A DNA stretch of 64,000 nt from Providencia vermicola (GTDB lineage: Bacteria; Pseudomonadota; Gammaproteobacteria; Enterobacterales; Enterobacteriaceae), in assembly GCF_020381325.1 (NCBI RefSeq), contig NZ_JAGSPI010000004.1, forward strand, positions 293,588 through 357,587, given 5' to 3'. The position numbers and the translations under genes are program-made. Positions within the stretch are counted from its first letter, which is position 1; the number at the start of each line of letters is the position of its first letter. Under the pieces are notes generated by a model. It saw only the letters and a list, made by a program, of their open reading frames with translations, was not told the origin of the DNA and made no database searches. Positions 58,278 through 64,000 of the stretch are shown piece after piece.

Positions 58278-59100
58278 AACTCCCCCAAATAGATTCAATA
58301 ACATTACAATTAATCGATGCGTAAATTACCATTCCCATTAAGTGTATAAATTGATTCATGATAATAAAATCTCAGTTAAATACATCAAAATAAGACTAGT
58401 TTTTTATAAAAAAAACCAACAAGTATAGGTATCAATTTGAAAATAAAAGACTTTTAAAATTACATCGTTACACTTTAAAGTTGAACCGGATCACATATTA
58501 ATCCCTAAAAAAACGAAATGGATTTTCTTTTTAAGATTAATCCAATAATGTTATTCTAGTTTTGTAATTTGTTTTTTAATTAAGTTAAAATTCTAGCTTA
58601 TTTTTTCTATCTTATAAAATCAATCTGAGCTATTTATTGTTATTTCCTTATATTTAACGTGACAATTTGTTTTCAACCGTATCAATAAGTTTCCATCACC
58701 AAAAGTTAATCAATAAAAACAAGCTCAAAACTAATTTTTAACCTTCAAATCATAAAAAATTCAGATATCTATAAAAAAAACATTCACATAATTTAAAATT
58801 TCTCATCAAAGAAAGACAATATCCTCTGCTGATGACAATTCTTTTTTTAATAATCATTAAAATACCATCCAATGTTGATGCATCATTAGTGATAATCTTC
58901 TACCTTATTTGACTCCTTATTTTTATATATTAATTTATTACTAAAATTAAGTTTATAAAAATTGAGTTTTATTTTTTTATTAGGTAATAATTTAAGCTAA
59001 CACCGAACAGGCGTATCGCGTTGATTTTTCTTTAAATCATACAATTGCAAAACTTACTTAACTTCACATCTTTTTAATTAAATTGTCAGTAGACATGTTA
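58278..59100. other. Very AT-rich spacer upstream of the AraC-type gene
   Basis: About 820 bases with long A and T runs and no supported reading frame. The low GC content and lack of genes suggest H-NS-bound, possibly horizontally gained DNA. Only the small leader ORF at its right end is of note. Confidence 0.5.
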
Positions 59101-59118
59101 TCCTTATTTAGAGGACTC

Positions 59119-59172
59119 ATGAATACTCACCTAACATTGGCTCCTGCTATTGATAGTTTTGCATTCTGTTGA
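59119..59172 (+). CDS. 17-residue leader ORF before the Rob-like regulator
   Basis: ATG 59119 to TGA 59172 encodes MNTHLTLAPAIDSFAFC. AGAGGACTC gives it a strong ribosome site at ideal spacing. It ends 31 bases before the start of the Rob-like gene. I do not recognise the peptide. Its position and translation signals suggest a leader that couples or attenuates the downstream gene. Confidence 0.55.
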   Translation: MNTHLTLAPAIDSFAFC

Positions 59173-59203
59173 TCTTAAGTAAAAGTGAATTGAAAGGATT
59201 ATC

Positions 59204-60088
59204 ATGCTACAAGAAAGCGTTATCAGAGAAATCATTCTTTGGATTGAACAAAATTTGGAATCTCGCCTATCTCTTGATACGGTTGCCGATAGGTCTGGAT
59301 ATACTAAATGGCACTTTCAGCGTCTATTTAAAAACCAGACGGGCTTAGCATTAGGCTCTTATATTCGAGCTAGGCGCCTATCTTGTTCCGCAGTCGCGTT
59401 GCGATTAACCAATGATAGCATTATGGATATTTCTCTTCGTTATCGCTTTGATTCTCAGCAAACATTTTGCCGAGCCTTCAAAAAGCAGTTTAACCTGACA
59501 CCATCTGAATACCGAAAACGTGAAGGCTGGAAAGTTGACGGATTCTGCCTCCCAATTCGAGATAGCAAAGAATTACAAGTGCAAGTTAGATTAACCCAAT
59601 TAACTGCAACCAATTTATTGGGCGTTCAACACCGCTATACGCAAGATATCAATGAATGGAACCTTAAGACGGAAGAGCTCAGACGTCATTATTGGAAATT
59701 ATTCCTTGATAATAACCAATATGTTACCCAGCATTTATATGCCATTCATGGTGTTGACTTAAATGCTACCGAAGAAGGCCGTTTCTTATATACCACGGCT
59801 TTAGATGAAAAAGATGTAGATATCGTTCCTGCACAAGCAAAAAACTTACAAGTCCCCGCAGGAAATTATTTAGAAATCAAATTCGATGGCAGCCTTCAAG
59901 GGATTGATTATAACGATATCATTTACACAGCATATGGCAAAGTACTCGCAGAAATGGACATTATGCGTGGAGATGGCTCCGATGTTGAGCTCTACATATT
60001 GAAGTCTAAACCAACTTATAATGATTTTGTTAATGACCCACACAACTATATTCAAGAACTCAATTATTATATACCCGTGATAATTTAA
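59204..60088 (+). CDS. Rob-like AraC-family regulator with GyrI-like effector domain
   Basis: A 294-residue regulator. Residues about 5-110 hold the two helix-turn-helices of the AraC/XylS family (LDTVADRSGYTKWHFQRLFKNQTG and MDISLRYRFDSQQTFCRAFKKQFNLTPSEYRKRE), closest in style to Rob, SoxS and MarA. Residues about 125-294 resemble the GyrI-like domain of Rob. In enterics such proteins turn on multidrug efflux and stress genes. AAAGGA precedes the ATG. It is convergent with the copper receptor gene. Confidence 0.88.
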   Translation: MLQESVIREIILWIEQNLESRLSLDTVADRSGYTKWHFQRLFKNQTGLALGSYIRARRLSCSAVALRLTNDSIMDISLRYRFDSQQTFCRAFKKQFNLTPSEYRKREGWKVDGFCLPIRDSKELQVQVRLTQLTATNLLGVQHRYTQDINEWNLKTEELRRHYWKLFLDNNQYVTQHLYAIHGVDLNATEEGRFLYTTALDEKDVDIVPAQAKNLQVPAGNYLEIKFDGSLQGIDYNDIIYTAYGKVLAEMDIMRGDGSDVELYILKSKPTYNDFVNDPHNYIQELNYYIPVII

Positions 60089-60098
60089 AACGTTTCTT

Positions 60099-60127
60099 AA
60101 TAACCCGCTAATAACTAGCGGGTTATT
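60099..60127. terminator. Bidirectional terminator between the Rob-like and copper receptor genes
   Basis: AATAACCCGCTA (60099-60110) and TAGCGGGTTATT (60116-60127) are perfect 12-base arms with a five-base loop, between two convergent genes. Confidence 0.85.
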
Positions 60128-60140
60128 CTCATATAATCAA

Positions 60141-62177
60141 TTAAAATGTCACGTTAACTTTAGCCCAAAACGTTCTACCAGGTTCATTCACTGGCATATT
60201 AGATGAATAACCAAATCCGCTATTACCTGCTAAATTTAAGTGCTCACTGTAAGTTTTATCAAACAGATTATCGACCCCTGCACTTAATTTCACATTTTCA
60301 TCCACTTTGTATGCAGTATTTAGTGAAAAAATGGTAAAGCCCGCGCTTTTACTAAAGTCTTTCCCCACCACATTACCATCATTGATAGCCACACGGTTTT
60401 GGCGACTCACAACACGAACTAACCCCGTTGTTGTCCAGTCCCCTTTTTCCCATGACAAACCAAAGCGACTTTCAAGCGGGGGCATCTGAGGGAGCGCTTT
60501 ACCGTCTGTTCTGTTTTCTCCCCATGCATAAGCAAGGCTGGCATCAGCTTTCCACTCGTCACTAAGTTTTTGTGCCACACCTAACTCTCCCCCCATAATC
60601 ATAGCATTCACATTTTCAACTTGGCTCATTCGTGGATTGCTGGCGCTATAACGGAAAAGAATGAAATCATCAACACGGCCAATATAGGCAGAAACCCACG
60701 CATTGGTATTTTCATGGCTATATTTTGCCCCAATATCAAGTTGAGTCGTTTTTTCTGTTTTTAGGCGGTCAAAAACATTGGGGGTACCATCTGGCCCCAT
60801 TTTCGGTGAAAATAATTCCCAATAATCAGGAAAACGTTCAGTGTAACCGACGCCGGCATACAGCATAACAGGGGTATTTTCGAGGGAATGCTCATAACGG
60901 GCAAAACCTGCTGGCATAACGGTGTTACGGCCTGATGAACCGATTTCCTTATTATTTTCAACAAGTACACGATCCAAACGTGCCCCGCTGACAACCTTTC
61001 CTTGTGTGGTAGCTTGCCATGTTAATTCACTAAATAGACCGTAATCTTGGAACTGTGCATCTTTCATCCAGCCACTTGTACTTTTGCTGCGATGCTTATT
61101 GGTTTGCATATCTGCCCCCGCTCGCAGCTCATAGTCTGTCCAGAGCCATGTTCCCATCACACGGCCGCCCATCGTTTCACGGTCAACACGCATTTTCATT
61201 GGCATATTCATCATACCGTGACCACCATGCCCCATCCCCATATGCCCGCCCATTGTGCCACCTGATGGTGAGCGTAGAGAATAGTTGTCCATAATGTGGT
61301 CAGCATAATTGTAATAAGCATTGGCTTCTATTTTATCGAGAACATCACCGATATTGCTCTTTTCAAAACGAAGCCCATAACTTTCACGTTTAAATTGGGA
61401 GCCATCCATGCCACGCCCTGCATAGCGCGCTTCGCCATCACCTTTCCCTGCGGTAAGTTCTAATAACGTGTATTCATCTGGCGTCCAGCCAATTGCAACA
61501 TCCGCATTCCATTTGTCCCATTTCGACGGGACTTTATCGCCATTGCCATCTTTATAGTCATTAGAGCGTGATTTGTTTCCAATAACACGTAAGTAGCCTG
61601 TCTCGTTGCCCACACTAACATCTGCATTCGCATCCCAACGGTGATTTGATGCGGTTAACGCGCTTGCATTTCCTTTAATCCCGCCTTCAGTAAATAACGG
61701 TTTTTCACGTTCAAAACGAATTGTCCCTGCTGAATTACCTGGTCCCCATAGCACCGTTTGAGGGCCTTTAATCATATTAAGCACATCAAAGTTTTCAGGG
61801 GATATATAAGATGTTGGCGCATCCATCCGTGATGGGCAAGCCCCTAACATTTCGCTGTCATTGGTTAAAATACGTAAGCGCGAACCAAACATACCACGAA
61901 AAACAGGGTCGCCATTGGTTCCACCATTACGAATTTGGGAAAAACCTGGGATTGTTTTGAGGTAATCAGAGCCATCACTAGCAGGAACAGGCTGCCTTGG
62001 TGTTTTTGGCGACGTCGTAATTGTTAATGGCGAATCAACGGGAGCAGTGACAATCATCACTGAGCTTTCAGTGATTGGGCTTTGGTTAATGTCATTTTTT
62101 GCCATAACCGATGTTGAACAAATCGCGCTGATAACTAATGTTGCCGCAGGTGCAAATTTAAATTGCAGTGTATTCAT
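60141..62177 (-). CDS. TonB-dependent copper receptor (OprC type)
   Basis: A 678-residue outer membrane protein. Residues 1-26 are a signal peptide ending VMA. The plug domain follows (GDPVFRGMFGSRLRILTNDS, MIKGPQTVLWGPGNSAGTIRFER), then a 22-strand barrel ending in a C-terminal phenylalanine. LGACPSRMDAPTSYISPE is typical of the copper-receptor subfamily. Near residues 303-332 an extracellular loop has GGHMGMGHGGHGMMNMPMKM, rich in histidine and methionine, well suited to bind copper. It works with TonB-ExbBD. Confidence 0.92.
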   Translation of the reverse strand: MNTLQFKFAPAATLVISAICSTSVMAKNDINQSPITESSVMIVTAPVDSPLTITTSPKTPRQPVPASDGSDYLKTIPGFSQIRNGGTNGDPVFRGMFGSRLRILTNDSEMLGACPSRMDAPTSYISPENFDVLNMIKGPQTVLWGPGNSAGTIRFEREKPLFTEGGIKGNASALTASNHRWDANADVSVGNETGYLRVIGNKSRSNDYKDGNGDKVPSKWDKWNADVAIGWTPDEYTLLELTAGKGDGEARYAGRGMDGSQFKRESYGLRFEKSNIGDVLDKIEANAYYNYADHIMDNYSLRSPSGGTMGGHMGMGHGGHGMMNMPMKMRVDRETMGGRVMGTWLWTDYELRAGADMQTNKHRSKSTSGWMKDAQFQDYGLFSELTWQATTQGKVVSGARLDRVLVENNKEIGSSGRNTVMPAGFARYEHSLENTPVMLYAGVGYTERFPDYWELFSPKMGPDGTPNVFDRLKTEKTTQLDIGAKYSHENTNAWVSAYIGRVDDFILFRYSASNPRMSQVENVNAMIMGGELGVAQKLSDEWKADASLAYAWGENRTDGKALPQMPPLESRFGLSWEKGDWTTTGLVRVVSRQNRVAINDGNVVGKDFSKSAGFTIFSLNTAYKVDENVKLSAGVDNLFDKTYSEHLNLAGNSGFGYSSNMPVNEPGRTFWAKVNVTF

Positions 62178-62355
62178 TTTTAACCTGTTTCTTATATCAA
62201 TAGAAATACCACCACCTTTGCTTTAATCACAAAATCGATACTTCCCGACAGGGATGTTTCTTGAAAATACAATCAAATTCAAGACGTACGCAATCGACCT
62301 TACTGAATAAGGCAAAAATAGAATTAGTTTGTTGAAATATTCATGTTGAAGAAAA

Positions 62356-62796
62356 TCAGATTATTGGTGGTGCTCTGGCTAAACGCAAAGTCCAAGGTCT
62401 AAATAACCAAAGCTGGACACGACGTTCAAATGGCAGGAACAGTGTTAATGTTGCGAGCTGCCGAATAACGGCTGCAATCAATAAGATAAGAAACGGAAAA
62501 TGAACCAATAACTGACAGTAACCGCAGGCAATATCTTCCATCGGCGACTGACCAATCCCCGTCATTAACAGGTGATTCATTGCACTGCTATGTTCACAAC
62601 CTTCAGGCATTAACATTCCTTGATGCGAACGCATCGAATGCTCTGCCATTGCAGTGTTCTCTGTAACGTTATTTGTCGCTATACAATGATTCATCTGTTC
62701 CATTGATTTAGAGACCAATGGCGCAATGAACAACATAGCAACAGCTAATAACGCCAGATAGGCAGCAAGTTGTCTGATTGAAGGGCGCAGGTGCAA
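62356..62796 (-). CDS. DUF2946 membrane protein
   Basis: A 146-residue protein. It has a hydrophobic segment at residues about 9-27 and another near 95-112 (YCQLLVHFPFLILLIAAVI), with a periplasmic stretch between them that is rich in histidine, methionine and cysteine (MEQMNHC, EHSMRSHQGMLMPEGCEH, CGYCQ). DUF2946 proteins are found next to TonB-dependent copper receptors, as here. It may help deliver or sense copper; the role is inferred from context. About 180 bases upstream of the receptor, probably co-transcribed. Confidence 0.82.
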   Translation of the reverse strand: MHLRPSIRQLAAYLALLAVAMLFIAPLVSKSMEQMNHCIATNNVTENTAMAEHSMRSHQGMLMPEGCEHSSAMNHLLMTGIGQSPMEDIACGYCQLLVHFPFLILLIAAVIRQLATLTLFLPFERRVQLWLFRPWTLRLARAPPII

Positions 62797-63002
62797 CGTT
62801 TTTCCGTCATCTGGGTACGTATTTATAGCGTGTAATTGTATCTTATTTAGATTCTCATTGTTATTGATATTTGTGCAAAATGTTAATTCAATATAAGTTT
62901 TATGAGTATTTTTAGTAATATGCAGTCAATATTCTTCAGGAATAAAATCAATCAGTTGTCTAATTCACAAACTCACTCAAGCTCCTTGAAGTACCTTATC
63001 AA

Positions 63003-63034
63003 ACAAAAAAAGCGGCACTCCAATAAAGTGCCGC
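63003..63034 (-). terminator. Terminator of the phosphotriesterase-family gene
   Basis: GCGGCACT (63012-63019) pairs with AGTGCCGC (63027-63034). On the minus strand the stem is followed by a long T run. About 45 bases past the stop codon of the gene. Confidence 0.93.
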
Positions 63035-63077
63035 ACAGGTTTTCTCTTCAAATAAAACGTAAAATAGCTCAGTGTAT

Positions 63078-64000
63078 TTATGCCAATAAATTTGCTGGGT
63101 TATCAATACAAAGACGGTTAATCATTGATTTATCAACGCCTTTTTTCGCAAGTAAAGATAAGAAAACATTAGGAACAAACCCCCAACCATTTCCTCCATT
63201 TTTCGCCCACATTTGCTTAAGGAACACATCATGGCTTAACACAATTTGCTGACCATAGCCCATCTCAATCAACTTACACACCGCATCCGCAGTTTCTGTC
63301 ACTGTGGGGGCAACCCCTTCTTTTGGAAATGAAATATCAAGGCCTATCATGTCAAATTCAAGCCAGACTCCTCGGTCTAACATCCGACGTTGATAATCAA
63401 AGTCTTTCCCTGATGGGTCTGAGTGCGCCAATGAAATTTTAGCTGGGTTAACGCCCATTTCCTTGATTAAAATATCAAGGACTTCATCACCGCGGCGCTG
63501 CCAACCTGGCATGTGAATATTCATAGAAACGTGGTCATTTGCCAATTGTGCAACAGAGGCCGCACGTAAACTGTTTTTTTCACCTTCAGTAAAAAACGGT
63601 GAAACACCGATTTCACCAATCATACCTGCGCAGATATCAGTTCCATCAATACCAATATTCAGCTCATCATCAATCATTTTAGCCATGGCATCGATATCGT
63701 TGACTAGGCGAGAGCCTTCAAACTTTTCGATATATAAACCTGAAGAAGCAACAACATTAATGCCCGTTTTAATCGCTACTTCACGTAATTGGTGTACATC
63801 GCGACCAATCGCCTTTGAACCTGTTGCATCGACTAATGTTCTGCCACCTAATTCTTTGAAGTTATTGACTTCATAGATAACATCTTCAATGGGTTTTTTA
63901 TCCATGTTATCGCAGCAGCAATACGGGTCATGTTTAAGGCCCCATTGGATATCTGCGCTCACTTTTTTATCAACTAGAACATGTGAGAAGTCATAGAATG
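63078..64000 (-). CDS. Phosphotriesterase-family protein, cut by the window edge
   Basis: The frame is open to base 64000: reading on from the possible GTG at 63962 the translation continues upstream as FYDFSHVLVDKK without a stop, so the start lies outside. At least 307 residues are visible. GRTLVDATGSKAIGRDVHQL, GEIGVSPFFTEGEK, NIHMPGW, LAHSDPSGKD and ESFDMIGLDIS-like FDMIGLDISFPKEG are marks of the PHP/phosphotriesterase-related TIM barrel with a binuclear metal site, and LSHDVF provides the last aspartate. Such proteins are often lactonases or hydrolases of unknown substrate. Confidence 0.85.
   Translation of the reverse strand, partial: FYDFSHVLVDKKVSADIQWGLKHDPYCCCDNMDKKPIEDVIYEVNNFKELGGRTLVDATGSKAIGRDVHQLREVAIKTGINVVASSGLYIEKFEGSRLVNDIDAMAKMIDDELNIGIDGTDICAGMIGEIGVSPFFTEGEKNSLRAASVAQLANDHVSMNIHMPGWQRRGDEVLDILIKEMGVNPAKISLAHSDPSGKDFDYQRRMLDRGVWLEFDMIGLDISFPKEGVAPTVTETADAVCKLIEMGYGQQIVLSHDVFLKQMWAKNGGNGWGFVPNVFLSLLAKKGVDKSMINRLCIDNPANLLA

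Noticed and set aside
62844-62875. A Fur-like box (GATTCTCATTGTTATTGAT) upstream of the DUF2946/copper receptor genes
   Set aside because: It matches the Fur consensus only partly, and copper receptors are not usually Fur targets; by eye this is not enough for a call.
62902-63252. A 116-codon plus-strand open frame
   Set aside because: It overlaps the terminator and the end of the phosphotriesterase-family gene on the other strand and has no ribosome site.

Overview
The window is chromosomal DNA from a low-GC member of the Enterobacterales. Gene content and protein similarity point to the Morganellaceae, most likely Providencia. The basis is an enteric core set (cra, ilvIH, leuO, leuABCD, sgrR, mutH, speAB, metK, hcp-hcr, clcA, yceJI) with AT-rich spacers, plus a complete inositol catabolic cluster. 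No rRNA, tRNA, prophage, insertion sequence or CRISPR array was seen. The first and last genes (cra and a phosphotriesterase-family gene) are cut by the window edges.

Layout. 1-11.5 kb: branched-chain amino acid genes. ilvIH and leuO are on the minus strand, with a long-chain acyl-CoA ligase gene between them. leuABCD follows on the plus strand behind a complete leucine attenuator (promoter, leuL leader peptide, terminator). 11.5-15.8 kb: a tandem heptamer array, a dispersed structured repeat, a probable SgrS sRNA divergent from sgrR, a DnaA-box cluster that looks like DARS2, then mutH and ygdQ. 15.8-23.5 kb: a helix-hairpin-helix protein, an alpha/beta hydrolase, an acetoin reductase, the polyamine genes speB and speA, and metK with MetJ boxes. 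23.5-27.6 kb: a persulfide-sensor-type ArsR repressor with a split YeeE/YedE transporter, sprT, and an MgtE Mg2+ transporter behind an M-box riboswitch. 27.6-33.2 kb: nitrosative and oxyanion stress genes hcp-hcr and tehB, both with NsrR sites, flanking clcA. 33.3-42 kb: mixed accessory genes, including a periplasmic Ntn hydrolase, yceJI, a GST, a lone mdcG, a FUSC protein, and a PhlG-like hydrolase with a divergent TetR repressor around a perfect palindrome.

42-58 kb is the myo-inositol island. Minus-strand units are iolC(J)-iolE-iolB with a Gfo/Idh/MocA dehydrogenase, iolT with a lone PTS IIA protein, iolG, and iolA-iolD. Divergent iolR is on the plus strand, with a degenerate Gfo/Idh/MocA pseudoenzyme next to it. 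The enzymes take inositol through 2-keto-myo-inositol, the diketone, 5-deoxyglucuronate, and 2-deoxy-5-ketogluconate and its 6-phosphate to DHAP and malonate semialdehyde, then acetyl-CoA. Four promoter regions carry paired GAAAT-N4-ATTTC boxes whose centres are exactly 30 bp apart; these are the best candidates for IolR operators. A RelE/HigB-like toxin-antitoxin pair sits inside the island, its toxin frame broken at an A7 slippery run. 58-64 kb: an XRE regulator, a Rob-like AraC regulator preceded by a 17-codon leader ORF, a TonB-dependent copper receptor with a His/Met-rich insert, a DUF2946 protein, and the truncated phosphotriesterase-family gene.

I found no clearly new multi-gene system. 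The most interesting signals are regulatory: the 30-bp paired iol boxes, the SgrS candidate without an SgrT reading frame, the DARS2-like cluster, the M-box with an RBS-masking hairpin, the slippery toxin gene, and a structured dispersed repeat whose 3' half is duplicated in two separate copies.
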